In this document: in pieces, positions 50,724 to 59,538 of the stretch
How positions within the stretch are numbered: position 1 is the first letter of the stretch
How the letters are laid out: every line of letters starts with the position of its first letter
Assembly: GCF_900099835.1 (NCBI RefSeq)
Contig: NZ_FNKP01000003.1
Location: 1,054,001-1,118,000, forward strand
Direction of reading: 5' to 3'
Source: Paraburkholderia fungorum
Lineage (GTDB): Bacteria; Pseudomonadota; Gammaproteobacteria; Burkholderiales; Burkholderiaceae
DNA: 64,000 nucleotides
Program-made: the position numbers and the translations under genes
Notes under the pieces: model-generated
What the model was told of the DNA's origin: nothing
Databases searched by the model: none
Seen by the model: the letters and a program-made list of their open reading frames with translations, nothing else

Positions 50724-52218
50724 CGAAAACGATGCGACGCCAGTTCCTTCGGGCGTACCGGGTCTTGATGACGTCCTGTCTGGCGGGTTTCCTGCAAATC
50801 GGATTCATCTGCTGGAAGGCGCCCCAGGCAGCGGTAAAACAACCTTGGCACTGCAATTCCTTCTTGAGGGAATCAAACGGGGCGAAAGCGTGCTGTATAT
50901 CACCCTGGCTGAAACCAAACGGGAGGTGTTCGCCGTTGGGAAGTCGCATGGATGGGTCCTTGACGAGTTGAACATTCTCGCATTTACACCACCTGAGTTA
51001 AGTCACGATTCCAGTCAGCATCAGAGTGTCATCAATATCGCCGAGCTTGAGCAAGGCGAAACCCTCCAGGCCATTTTGGCTGAACTGGATCGGATCAAAC
51101 CTGTTCGTGTCGTTCTGGACAGTTTGTCTGAGATACGCCTGCTGACCCAAGGCGCATTGCGATATCGACGGCAACTTGTCGCGCTCAAGCGCGGGTTTCT
51201 GGAACACAACAGCACGGCCTTACTGCTTGACGATCTCAACTACGAAGTCAACGGCTTGAGTGTTCACAGCATGGCTCATGGCGTTGTCAGTCTGCAGCAA
51301 ATGACAAAAGAATTTGGCCCTGAGCGCAGGCGCTTGCGTGTCTCGAAAATGCGCGGAGTGAAATTTAAAGGCGGGTATCACGACTTTGCGATTGAGCAAG
51401 GCGGCTTGCTGGTCTACCCACGGTTAGTCGCGGCCGACCATCCTCATATTTTCGCGGAAAGCGAACTCATCGGTTCCGGCATTGACGGGCTCGACACGAT
51501 GATGGGGGGCGGGATCGATCGTGGCACCAACCTTCTATTGCTCGGCCCGTCTGGCGCGGGCAAGTCCACTTTGTCCGCGCGTATCGCCCTGACAGCCCTT
51601 CAGCGCGGAGAGCGGGTGACGTTCTTCAATTTCGATGAGGCTGAACGGGTTCTTCTCAAACGATGTGCGGGCCTGGGAATGGATCTCGCACCCTACCTTG
51701 AGACGGGCAGGCTCATGATGAAGCAGGTCGATCCTGCCGAATTGAGCCCAGGCGAGCTTGCGGGAATGATTCGCGATGCAGTGGAAGAAAATGATACGAA
51801 AATGGTTGTTCTTGACAGCCTCGGCGGATATTTGCACGCGATGCCTGAAGAGCGTTTCATGCTTTTGCAGATGCATGAGCTTCTTCTCTATCTTAATCAG
51901 CACGGGATCGCAACCGTGCTCGTTCTCGCGCAGCACGGTCTTATCGGCGAGACCAATGCACCGGTCGATATGACCTATCTCGCCGATGCGATCCTTTTGC
52001 TTCGTTTCTTTGAGGCGGACGGACGTCTGAGGCGAGCTATATCAATGATCAAAAAGCGCACCGGCGCGCACGAAATGACGATCCGCGAGTTCATGATTGA
52101 TAAAGGAGTGCGCATCGGTCAGCCGCTCGAACGGTTTAGAGGGTTACTGCAAGGGTCACCGGTTTACAGCGGCGAAGGTAGCGCGCTTTTTGAATCGCCA
52201 ACGGGGGGGCGACTCTAG
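50692..52218 (+). CDS. KaiC-like double-domain RecA-type ATPase
   Basis: The 508-residue protein has two RecA/KaiC domains. The first has P-loop EGAPGSGKTTLALQF (42-56) and VVLDSLSEIR as Walker B; the second has GPSGAGKSTLSARIAL (P-loop at 285-293) and VVLDSLGGYLHAMPEERF. This is the plan of KaiC homologues found outside cyanobacteria, which lack a clock and are linked to stress and signalling kinases. The TTG start is preceded by TGGAGC. No KaiA or KaiB is present. The hybrid kinase/MEDS pair is encoded about 1.3 kb away, divergently. Confidence 0.9.
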   Translation: MNTKSLSETFDENDATPVPSGVPGLDDVLSGGFPANRIHLLEGAPGSGKTTLALQFLLEGIKRGESVLYITLAETKREVFAVGKSHGWVLDELNILAFTPPELSHDSSQHQSVINIAELEQGETLQAILAELDRIKPVRVVLDSLSEIRLLTQGALRYRRQLVALKRGFLEHNSTALLLDDLNYEVNGLSVHSMAHGVVSLQQMTKEFGPERRRLRVSKMRGVKFKGGYHDFAIEQGGLLVYPRLVAADHPHIFAESELIGSGIDGLDTMMGGGIDRGTNLLLLGPSGAGKSTLSARIALTALQRGERVTFFNFDEAERVLLKRCAGLGMDLAPYLETGRLMMKQVDPAELSPGELAGMIRDAVEENDTKMVVLDSLGGYLHAMPEERFMLLQMHELLLYLNQHGIATVLVLAQHGLIGETNAPVDMTYLADAILLLRFFEADGRLRRAISMIKKRTGAHEMTIREFMIDKGVRIGQPLERFRGLLQGSPVYSGEGSALFESPTGGRL

Positions 52219-52440
52219 AGCGTGCTGTGGCGGACCTAAACGGACTGGCGCTGTCGGTCCAAAACAGGGGAAGAGCGGCCACTCCAATGTCGAATCAATG
52301 CTTCGTGCAGACGTCGGTTTGTGGCCGATTTGGTGAGGTCGCGATCGACCGCTTTTTGGCAAGCAAGCTGCAAGAAAAGACGGAATGGGATCTTTTCGTG
52401 AGAGGGCGGTTGGATGTTCCAGAGACAAAGCGAGGTATAT
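52219..52440. other. Short gap
   Basis: Only antisense-like frames were seen. It contains AGAGCGGCCACTCCAATG, a distant relative of the recurring intergenic motif. Confidence 0.3.
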
Positions 52441-52836
52441 CTAGTTTCCCCCGTGATCGCAGTTTTGATCGTGGTGACTATGACACCCATGTGCTGACGA
52501 CTCGCCAGCGGTCATATAAACCCACGTGTTGATCGCCGGAGCGGGCGCTCTGTCCATTTTCGGTATCAGTGAAGCAATCTCTGCACGTACGCCGCTGTAG
52601 CTATTGACCCAGCCTCGCCGTGCGCGCGCGGTCTCATAAGCTTCCTCGTTGACGAACATCGCAACGGCATAACATTCGAAGCGACTGCTCAACCGATGCC
52701 GATGCAGCGAATCAATGATCTGATCTGCCGTGTAGGACACGTCGACATCATTTGTCCCGTAGTCACGTCTGAGCAGAAACAGAAGCCGGCGCAGGTAACT
52801 CTTTATGGCTCGGTGACGAAAAAAGCGCGTTAGCAT
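52441..52836 (-). CDS. DUF6559-like protein
   Basis: The 131-residue product begins MLTRFFRHRAIKSYLRRL and continues YTADQIIDSLHRHRLSSRFE and CYAVAMFVNEEAYETARA, which fits the DUF6559 family as I recall it. A GAGGTGG box precedes the ATG. The C-terminus is His/Asp/Ser-rich. Function unknown; soluble. Confidence 0.6.
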   Translation of the reverse strand: MLTRFFRHRAIKSYLRRLLFLLRRDYGTNDVDVSYTADQIIDSLHRHRLSSRFECYAVAMFVNEEAYETARARRGWVNSYSGVRAEIASLIPKMDRAPAPAINTWVYMTAGESSAHGCHSHHDQNCDHGGN

Positions 52837-53156
52837 TTTCCCACCTCATGCGATCAGAAGGTGAGGAGAGAGTAGCGCATCTCGATCCCGTTGATGAGCA
52901 AATTTCAGATGTCGAGCGACCGGCCGTGACGTTTTCAAACGGCTGTTTCAGGTGAGTTCGATCCGGCGGAGGGGCGATTAGTGGCTGAGTGTGTGTTTGA
53001 TCGGCTTAGGACTGCAATCGGCCACTTTGAGACGTTCGCCATGGCCTCCCAGAACGTCAACAATCAGTTCATACGAGCCATAACAAAAAGCAGGCGCAGA
53101 ACGTTCTTGCTTGTTTCCTGCGAGGCGTGGGAAGCTGGATTAGTCACTTACCAACG
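52837..53156. other. Gap with a copy of the recurring motif
   Basis: A plus-strand frame at 52981-53265 crosses the repeat and overlaps the next gene antisense; it has no recognisable family. Confidence 0.35.
53015..53030 (+). repeat. Recurring intergenic motif, copy 4
   Basis: CAATCGGCCACTTTGA, similar to the copies at 1567, 2264, 3204 and 54081. Confidence 0.4.
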
Positions 53157-53825
53157 CTATGGCCGTTGGCTATTGTTGATATTCAATTCGAAGATACTGC
53201 TATCCTTATTTGATACTAGGGCGCGAATCTTCTTACCGGACGCCGCGTCGACACATTTCATATAAACACCGTCGTGCGGCGCTTGTGAAGAATTGTAAGA
53301 CCTAGGCGTGCAATCCACGTCTAAATGGCTGTCGGTCGACTTCAACATCCCAGCCCAGTTCGGTAGCGACGGGTTGTACGAAACAACCAACTCGGCCTCA
53401 CCTACTGAAAAACCATTGTCGAATGCTTGCTTCTCTAGCGCGACAAGCAGGCCAGAGAATTTCCACCCGCATCTGCCCGGCAAGAACGCGTCGGTATTCA
53501 TCGACAACACATACGAATCGGCCTTCGAGGTGATGGCAATCGGGACCGCGACGGAATATCGGTCGCTCACTCCTTCCAGCCAGTTGAACGTGTAGTTGCA
53601 GTTTCCATCAGCCACAGGGTAGATCTTGGCACGCGTGGCAATCCAATAGGCGAAAAACCTCACAGGAACGCCAGGTTCAATACGACCGTGCACCTCAAGC
53701 ACTTTGGATGGATTGGGGTTGGCAGTTGGATAGTCCCTGTCCCCGGGCGTTACATTTGAAGCGCAGCCACACAGCATGACGACCAGGGTCGTAAAGCCAT
53801 ATATCAGTAGTGTTCTCATATTCAT
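53157..53825 (-). CDS. Hypothetical lipoprotein
   Basis: The 222-residue product starts MNMRTLLIYGFTTLVVMLCG with a lipobox ending CGC, then mature sequence beginning ASNVTPGDRDYP. It has no recognised domain; segments such as NYTFNWLEGVSDRYSVAV and ELVVSYNPSLPNW suggest a beta-rich fold with several Cys. No good Shine-Dalgarno is visible before either Met (53825 or 53819). The longer frame to 54143 has no signal for its start. Confidence 0.6.
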   Translation of the reverse strand: MNMRTLLIYGFTTLVVMLCGCASNVTPGDRDYPTANPNPSKVLEVHGRIEPGVPVRFFAYWIATRAKIYPVADGNCNYTFNWLEGVSDRYSVAVPIAITSKADSYVLSMNTDAFLPGRCGWKFSGLLVALEKQAFDNGFSVGEAELVVSYNPSLPNWAGMLKSTDSHLDVDCTPRSYNSSQAPHDGVYMKCVDAASGKKIRALVSNKDSSIFELNINNSQRP

Positions 53826-54296
53826 TTTCAGGGAGCTTGCTGCAATACAGTTCCTTGGGCGATTAAGACCCCATCCGATCGCGGACATGCAAATCCAGAA
53901 TTGCATCAAGGTGGTGGCGATTCCTAGGCGGTTGCCTGCATGGAAATTCACAAGTTTGATACACCGTCCGCTGAGTTTAACAGCGTGGCAAGGCGGCGGA
54001 ATTCGCGATTTTTGAGTGTCCGTTTTGGGCAATGCGAAGGTCCCTTGCGGGTCCGAAAAATGCCCGTCGCATAAGGCGCTGATCGGCCACTTTCGGCCAG
54101 TCACGATCGCCGATAGATACTCGTTTGATTGTCGCGTGTGCACATGAAAGCGGGCATAGCACCTACCGATGCCAATGGCGCGCGGCTAGGAATCCGAACG
54201 GTATCTTACAGGGAGCGCTATGCTAACGCTCACGTAGCAGCGCAGCGCATTTTTCCGAGAAGATTTATTTCACTTTCCGGGCCAGCGGAGAATCAC
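53826..54296. other. Divergent gap with repeat copy 5
   Basis: It separates the lipoprotein and DUF4238 genes and should hold both promoters. No gene was supported. Confidence 0.35.
54081..54096 (+). repeat. Recurring intergenic motif, copy 5
   Basis: GATCGGCCACTTTCGG; extended, it matches the copy at 2264 over 23 bases with one mismatch. Confidence 0.5.
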
Positions 54297-55175
54297 ATGG
54301 CGAGTGCCGAAAAACATCATTATGTCCCGCGCTTTTACCTGAACGGATGGACTACGCCGGACGAATCGCAAGCTCTTCGCTTAACGCGGTTCCAATGGAA
54401 AGGCGACAGATTTTTGATTGAGCGTGTTGTGCCTCGTTCAACGGCATGCCTTGACAGGCTATATTCACTTGAGGGTGTCCCGGTTCAGGAGCAGCAACGG
54501 ATAGAAACCGACTTTCTGGCCAAGATCATCGATGACCCCGCTGGCGGCGTGCTACATCACATGCGAACAGCAGGACGTGGGCACGACTTGAAGCAAGATC
54601 AGCGGTCCGCTTGGACGCGCTTTATCATGTCGTTGCGAATCCGGTCGCCGGAGATCATGGCGCAACTCAATTCTGAGGCTCCGGCGGAACTGCGCAGAAA
54701 CCTTGAAAGCGACCCCGAGGAATACGACAAACTAAAGGAAGGAGGCGATGCGGAATCGCTTTTAGAGTTTGTCGAAGCATCTGCCCCGGGATTCATTGAG
54801 GACTTCGATAAGCGGTTGTTACCGGGGCTGATAATGGATGACAAGGCGTTTAAGCGAATTCATCAAATGTGGTGGTGGAGCGGAGACTTCAGCGACTCAA
54901 AGGTTTCACTTTTGACGAGTGACCACCCTGTAATCATCATGCCCGGCATTGACCATCCGGGTTGCGTGCTTGCTTTGCCAATATCGTCAACGCTCGTTTT
55001 CTTCGCTTGCCCAGATGAGCGAGTAGTTCAGTTTCTTTTGCATTGGGAAAAAACCTTACTTGTTGAATGGCTTAACGCCACAGTCGTCCGGCTTGCAGCC
55101 GAGCAGGTCTATGCCATTGATGACAGTCAGGCGGAATTCGTCCGAAATCTATTGAAGAGACCGGCAGTCGATTGA
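54297..55175 (+). CDS. DUF4238 domain-containing protein
   Basis: The 292-residue protein has the DUF4238 signature at its start, EKHHYVPRFYLNGWT, followed by RFIMSLRIRSPE and WWWSGDFSDSKVSLLTSDHPV (the conserved 'TSD-P' region). It is soluble and of unknown function. A GGAG box precedes the ATG at 54297. It borders an IS66-type remnant on the right and repeat-like DNA on the left, so it may be mobile cargo. Confidence 0.75.
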   Translation: MASAEKHHYVPRFYLNGWTTPDESQALRLTRFQWKGDRFLIERVVPRSTACLDRLYSLEGVPVQEQQRIETDFLAKIIDDPAGGVLHHMRTAGRGHDLKQDQRSAWTRFIMSLRIRSPEIMAQLNSEAPAELRRNLESDPEEYDKLKEGGDAESLLEFVEASAPGFIEDFDKRLLPGLIMDDKAFKRIHQMWWWSGDFSDSKVSLLTSDHPVIIMPGIDHPGCVLALPISSTLVFFACPDERVVQFLLHWEKTLLVEWLNATVVRLAAEQVYAIDDSQAEFVRNLLKRPAVD

Positions 55176-55202
55176 ACACGCATGCTGCCCGTCCGGCCTA
55201 GT

Positions 55203-55650
55203 GTAAGCGCCCGGTGATGGCATCTTGAATCGACGCGCCAGCCTTGGGAGCATCGTGTCCACTAACGAATAGGTGGACAAGTGAACACTATTGACCAGGA
55301 TGCTCCTTCGGGTCGCCGCAAGCGGCGGCGATACACGGATGAATTCAAAGCGGGAGTCGTGGCCGCCTGCCAGGGACCAGGCGTGTCGGTTGCCGCGATC
55401 GCGTTGATGCATAAACTGAACGCCAACTTGCTGCGGCGTTGGTTGGAGAAAGCGGAGAGCGGCGCAACGCCGAGGGGCAGTGACGTCGTGGCAATGAAGC
55501 CGTCAGCGGCGGCGCCCCTACCACCTGCTTTCGTCCCACTTCAACTGAGCGACGCGAATGATCATCAAAGGAAAATTCGCGTCGAGATGCGGCGGGGCCA
55601 ACAATCAATCACGGTCAACTGGCCGACGTCAGACGCGGCCCAGTGCGCCG
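55203..55650 (+). mobile_element. Left end of an IS66-type insertion sequence (truncated)
   Basis: GTAAGCGCCCGGTGA at 55203 looks like an IS66-family terminal inverted repeat, 78 bases before a TnpA-type gene. No TnpB, TnpC or right end follows; similarity stops inside the TnpA gene. The rest of the element is lost or never present. Confidence 0.65.
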
Positions 55651-55769
55651 AGAAGCGTCGTTTAGCTGTGGGAGCCTCCCGCATGAATTTCTGGCTGAGA
55701 CATTTGCGCGACAAGAGGCGCGTATCGCTACACGCCTCGCGCCGGGGCGTCAGGCTTACTGGACGTTGA
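55281..55769 (+). pseudogene. IS66-type TnpA accessory protein, C-terminally replaced
   Basis: Residues 1-120 fit IS66 TnpA: RRKRRRYTDEFKAGVVAACQ (helix-turn-helix start), VSVAAIALMHKLNANLLRRW, and near the end KIRVEMRRGQQSITVNWPTS. The family normally ends soon after with a Cys-Ala and a short helix. Here the frame runs on as CAEKRRLAVGASRM and about 40 unrelated residues, reaching antisense into the next gene. The 3' end has been replaced. Confidence 0.7.
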
Positions 55770-56727
55770 CGTCGCCCGTCTGGGCGATCTTGGTCAATGC
55801 ATCCTTCTGGTAGGCATACCAGGCAACAAGGCACTCCTTGTCGTGGCACGTCTTCTCGCGGTAGTTCCATTGCTTGCGAACGCGCGCCGCAAATGCGTCC
55901 TTGTTAGTTGCGGCGACTTTGGCCTGTTGATAGATATCGCCGAGTTCGCGGTCGGATGCCGCCAGATCGGGATCGTGGCAGATCAGGTATTCGGTGAGCG
56001 TGCGCGCCGCCGAGCAATCGAAGCTTGTCTGGTACGTTTGATCGGATGCTCGCGCCGACGATGCCGGGCCATAATCAGTCGATGACGCTTGGCTCGGAGT
56101 TTCCGCCTGAGGTGCGACTGGCGGCGGGACAATCTCGGGGGCCGATCCCTGCGATGCCGACACTTGCTGCACAGGCTCTTGCGTCACTGGAGCCGGCGGT
56201 GTCGGCGCTTGCTGCGGCATGGCGATGCTGTCGCTATCCTGACCGTACGGCGTCAATTGTCCATTCACCGCGTCCTCCAGCATTGCACCCATGATAGAGC
56301 TTGGGTCTGCGGGGAGCGTTTCGGTACTTACCACTTCATCTCCCATCAGGACCTCGGATTTGGCGTACTTGCAGGGGGACTGGCAGCTGACGCGATTGGC
56401 AACGGCCGAATTACTCGGATCCTTGCCCAGAATCAGGATGATATAGGTGCCGTTCTTGTTCCCTACATAGCGCATCATTGCGAGGGACTTCACTGCCTTT
56501 CCTTGCTTGATGTCGTCCTCGTTCAGCGCACGTTCGTACCCGTATGTGCCGTTGTCGACCATTGCGTAATTGTGGTGCTGCGGAGGAGCTTGCGTCTCCG
56601 CTGCCATCGGCGCGCTCGCTGTGGCGGGCTGCAATGCCTGCGGCGAACTATCGGCCGAACCTTTGCCGCATGCTGCCAGTGCGAGCACGGCCGCACCCCC
56701 TATGATTGCTGCTGCCAACTTCTTCAT
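55756..56727 (-). CDS. Lipoprotein with a C-terminal LprI/DUF1311-like domain
   Basis: The 323-residue product has a lipoprotein signal (MKKLAAAIIGGAAVLALAA, Cys20), a folded middle part (YERALNEDDIKQGKAVKSLA), a Pro/Gln/Ala-rich linker, and a C-terminal domain with FDCSAARTLTEYLICHDPDL, RKQWNYREKTCHDKECLVAW, the pattern of DUF1311/lysozyme inhibitor LprI proteins (paired Cys). A GGGGAAAG box precedes the ATG. It probably sits in the periplasm; lysozyme inhibition is a known activity of some LprI proteins, not shown here. Confidence 0.75.
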   Translation of the reverse strand: MKKLAAAIIGGAAVLALAACGKGSADSSPQALQPATASAPMAAETQAPPQHHNYAMVDNGTYGYERALNEDDIKQGKAVKSLAMMRYVGNKNGTYIILILGKDPSNSAVANRVSCQSPCKYAKSEVLMGDEVVSTETLPADPSSIMGAMLEDAVNGQLTPYGQDSDSIAMPQQAPTPPAPVTQEPVQQVSASQGSAPEIVPPPVAPQAETPSQASSTDYGPASSARASDQTYQTSFDCSAARTLTEYLICHDPDLAASDRELGDIYQQAKVAATNKDAFAARVRKQWNYREKTCHDKECLVAWYAYQKDALTKIAQTGDVNVQ

Positions 56728-57299
56728 TCTTTCCCCGTATTTATGGTTGGTTCGCCGAAAAGTATGCCCTTGCGTACCTCCAGCTGGCAAGAAGCGCTCC
56801 CTAATTTTTATGCGGCAAGGATAGTTTGTTGTTGTTGGCATCTGATACGCTCGCGACCTGCCGCCGCATCCGCATCGGCTCAAATGTCCGTTTATGCGGC
56901 CAGCGTAAGGCTGCCTCCCTTGCCCATTCTGAAGTCGAAACTGTCAGTGGGCGGATGGCCGAAACGGCCACCCGCCGCCGTCGGAACCCGAAATACTGCG
57001 GACGTCTACGCGAGCCCGTCGAATGTCGTCGAGATCCGGCAATTTGCCTGCGGGGGCAACTGCGCCAGCCGTTACAGCTTCCAACCAGTCACAGCTTTCG
57101 GATCGGCTCGAAAGGCGGTTAAGGGTCGACTGCGGAAGCATGCCCGCCGATGGGATCGCAGCGCTCACCGGCGTCCGACGGATTTCCGGCATCGGCCAGG
57201 AACCGCCGGTCGCACCTGTCGTCGCCCGGAAGTTCAAAGGTCGGTTACCCCGCTGCAACTCGCCATCCAGTTGCAACGAACAAACGCTCCATCATCAGC
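56728..57299. other. Gap with repeat copy B
   Basis: No gene was supported on either strand despite long plus-strand frames, which lack family matches. It includes the 22-base segment at 57191-57212. Confidence 0.4.
57191..57212 (+). repeat. Intergenic repeat, copy B (partner at 1498-1519)
   Basis: ATCGGCCAG then GAACCGCCGGTCG, 20/22 identical to the copy at 1498-1519. Confidence 0.5.
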
Positions 57300-57722
57300 C
57301 TAAGCCGACGTCTGACCGTCGGCGAGCGGAATGCCGCGAGTGACGATAGCAATGGAATCCGCGCCGTTGGCAGTGCCGAAGGCGCGGGCGGCTCTGGCAT
57401 TGCCCAGCTGCGCCGTAAGTTCTGCGTGAGTCCGCATCTCGCCGAAGGGAATTCCAAGCGCAGCATCCCAGATTCTTTTCTGGAAATCAGTGCCAGAGAA
57501 ATCCAACGCCAGATCGAAATGCGCGCGCTGGCCGTCGAAGTATTCGCTGAGTTGCCTTGCGGCGTTCACCAGGATCGGGCGCCCGGCGTCTTCCGTCATG
57601 GATTCCAGGCGCCCGCAACTATTTCTTTCGACTTCCCGAAGAATTGCCGCGAGGCGATTCTCGTTGGCAACGAGCTTGAGCCTTCCGATTGGGGAGTCGA
57701 TCACTTTGAAAAAAAGCGCCAT
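57300..57722 (-). CDS. Ogt-like protein lacking the acceptor cysteine motif
   Basis: The 140-residue product aligns with O6-alkylguanine-DNA alkyltransferases: MALFFKVIDSPIGRLKLVAN, FSGTDFQKRIWDAALGIPFG and RTHAELTAQLGNARAARAFG. Where active proteins have I-V-P-C-H-R, it reads AIVTRGIPLADGQTSA and stops, so the alkyl-accepting Cys and the rest of the active site are absent. The only Cys is Cys36. It cannot act as a normal alkyltransferase; alkyltransferase-like (ATL) proteins keep the fold and bind lesions with the Cys replaced, so a binding role is thinkable, but this copy also lacks the segment after it. An AAGGA box precedes the ATG. Confidence 0.7.
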   Translation of the reverse strand: MALFFKVIDSPIGRLKLVANENRLAAILREVERNSCGRLESMTEDAGRPILVNAARQLSEYFDGQRAHFDLALDFSGTDFQKRIWDAALGIPFGEMRTHAELTAQLGNARAARAFGTANGADSIAIVTRGIPLADGQTSA

Positions 57723-57807
57723 TCTCGTTTCCTTGACGTTCTGCCCGAATTTCCGCGACTGCGAACTCTGTTGCGTCACGTCTGTTTGTCGAGCCGCAGT
57801 ACGAGAT

Positions 57808-58305
57808 TTAGACCGTGTAGCTGGCAATATGAGTGTTGCCTTTGTCCGCCGGTGCATCGGGCGTGACAATCAGCCCCTTCTTGAGAATGAAGCAACCCCA
57901 TCCGCGAGTTTCGCCGGTGATGATCACCGCGTAGACCTTCTTCGCGCGCTCGTAGTATTCCTTGCGTGGAATGGTCGTCATCTTCAGCGGCTTGCCGAAG
58001 GCTGCATCAATCTCCCGTTGCACTTCCCGTTGAACGCACGGAAGCTCGTCCGGTGCGTTGTCGACCATCATGCGTTCGGCCGGGTTCGGCACGAACTCGT
58101 CCAATGGAAACACGGAAAGGATCGCTTTCGCGGCACGGCCGGAATCGGCGCCGTCCAGATGCAACGGCTTGCCGACGACAGACGCGCGGCCGGCGGTATC
58201 CGCGGGATAGTGCGCATCGACGACGGCGATTTCGTCACCGTGGCCCATCGAGGACAGGGCGTAAAGTAGATCGGGCGTCAGGAGGGGGTCCACGTTCTTC
58301 AGCAT
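57808..58305 (-). CDS. RbsD/FucU family sugar mutarotase
   Basis: The 165-residue protein matches the RbsD/FucU family: MLKNVDPLLTPDLLYALSSM, GHGDEIAVVDAHYPADT with His22 and Asp30 of the active site, and a C-terminal YYERAKKVYAVIITGETRGW. FucU interconverts L-fucose anomers, RbsD ribose pyranose and furanose. The HGDE and YPAD motifs favour FucU-like. It lies 85 bases upstream, on the same strand, of the Ogt-like gene. Confidence 0.85.
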   Translation of the reverse strand: MLKNVDPLLTPDLLYALSSMGHGDEIAVVDAHYPADTAGRASVVGKPLHLDGADSGRAAKAILSVFPLDEFVPNPAERMMVDNAPDELPCVQREVQREIDAAFGKPLKMTTIPRKEYYERAKKVYAVIITGETRGWGCFILKKGLIVTPDAPADKGNTHIASYTV

Positions 58306-58563
58306 TTTTTGTTTCCTTCAGAAGAATTTCGTCAAGTCAGTTGCCGATTACGCGCGTATCGCACTGGACACTTATCGCGAGCGCTATCGGTGGAGTGACT
58401 TTAAGTCCGTACCGTGTGCAGAAGATCTTGAATACGGGTCCCCGGGTCCGCATACGTGCGTCGCTGGACGAGGACGAAAGGAGACCCCGCCGCCTACGAA
58501 GCGAGCGAGGCCAGCTCGAAGAGTGTTAGGCGGCTGAGCGCCTACCTGAAGAAGCGCCGCTGG

Positions 58564-59538
58564 TCAGCCGGCTGTTTTTCCTTCCGCGAGTGCGGTTTCC
58601 CGGTACGCGCTTGGGTCTACGCCATAGATCTTCTTGAACGTGCGCACGAAACTGCTGCGGCTCTCGTAACCCGCGTTGGCCACGACGGCTTCGATGGTAT
58701 GGCTGCCGGCCTTTAATTGTGCCGCTGCCTGACGCATGCGCAGGTCGCGCAAGACGGCCATGGGTGATTTCCCGACCACGCTCGAGAAGCGCGCCATGAA
58801 GGCTGAGCGGCTCAGAAACGCGCACTCGGCCAGGCTTTCTACTGTGTGATTGGCACCGGGATTGCCGACCATCATGGAAAAGGCACGGGCGACTTTCGGG
58901 TCGCTCAAGAGGGCGAAACGCTCGACCCAGGTGTTGATCGACGTGAGCGATCGGCGCAGCAACGCGACCACCACCTGCTTGAGAAGCGCCGAGCTCATTG
59001 CACCGGCACCGATCTCCTGGTTGAGAAGTTCGTCAACGGCGGAGTTGAGCTTGTCGTAGAGCCGGTCCGCAACCGTGAACTGTTCGACGATGGGCTCGGC
59101 CAATCCTTCGAACAAGCCGGTTGAAGAGCCGTATTGCGCGCGAAAATATCCGCAAATCATCACCATTTCCGGCTCATCGTCGTCGTCGCCTGCCCGGAAG
59201 CGCCGGATGCCGTCGCTTGTCGTCACGTTTTTGCTACCTTCGACGCCAATGATGGGCCTGGAGGCGTTCCCTGAGTTCGATTCGAGAATAAACGGGGTAT
59301 GGGGCGGAACGACGATCAGCGTATGCGGTTCGACGTTGATCTTCGGCGCGCCGTTGAATGACATCCGCCCGTTGCCTTTCAGAATGTAGTGGATGCCGGG
59401 CGCGTCGTTTCCTCCCAGCTCCAGCCGGTATCCCTCGTTGACGACGCACTCGGAGAGCGCCACCACCTCGACATCCAGGAGCGCCATCAGGTTGTTCAGA
59501 TCCGGGGGCGAAATACGGGAGACGGGAGGTGCTTTCAT
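58564..59538 (-). CDS. AraC-family regulator with cupin sensor
   Basis: The 324-residue protein has an N-terminal cupin (GIHYILKGNGRMSFNG, HTLIVVPPHTPFILES) and a C-terminal AraC DNA-binding domain with two helix-turn-helix units: SLAECAFLSRSAFMARFSSV and AVVANAGYESRSSFVRTFKK. The sensor ligand is unknown. It is divergent from the AlkB gene and so may control the repair genes. This position differs from Ada, which is itself the AraC-type regulator in E. coli. Confidence 0.88.
   Translation of the reverse strand: MKAPPVSRISPPDLNNLMALLDVEVVALSECVVNEGYRLELGGNDAPGIHYILKGNGRMSFNGAPKINVEPHTLIVVPPHTPFILESNSGNASRPIIGVEGSKNVTTSDGIRRFRAGDDDDEPEMVMICGYFRAQYGSSTGLFEGLAEPIVEQFTVADRLYDKLNSAVDELLNQEIGAGAMSSALLKQVVVALLRRSLTSINTWVERFALLSDPKVARAFSMMVGNPGANHTVESLAECAFLSRSAFMARFSSVVGKSPMAVLRDLRMRQAAAQLKAGSHTIEAVVANAGYESRSSFVRTFKKIYGVDPSAYRETALAEGKTAG

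Noticed and set aside
53157..54143. Longer version of the lipoprotein gene starting at 54143
   Set aside because: The first 106 residues lack a signal peptide or family match, whereas a lipoprotein signal begins at 53825/53819.
56089..57303. Plus-strand frame of 404 codons
   Set aside because: It runs antisense through the LprI-like lipoprotein gene and then through a gap; composition is Arg/Cys-rich without domains.
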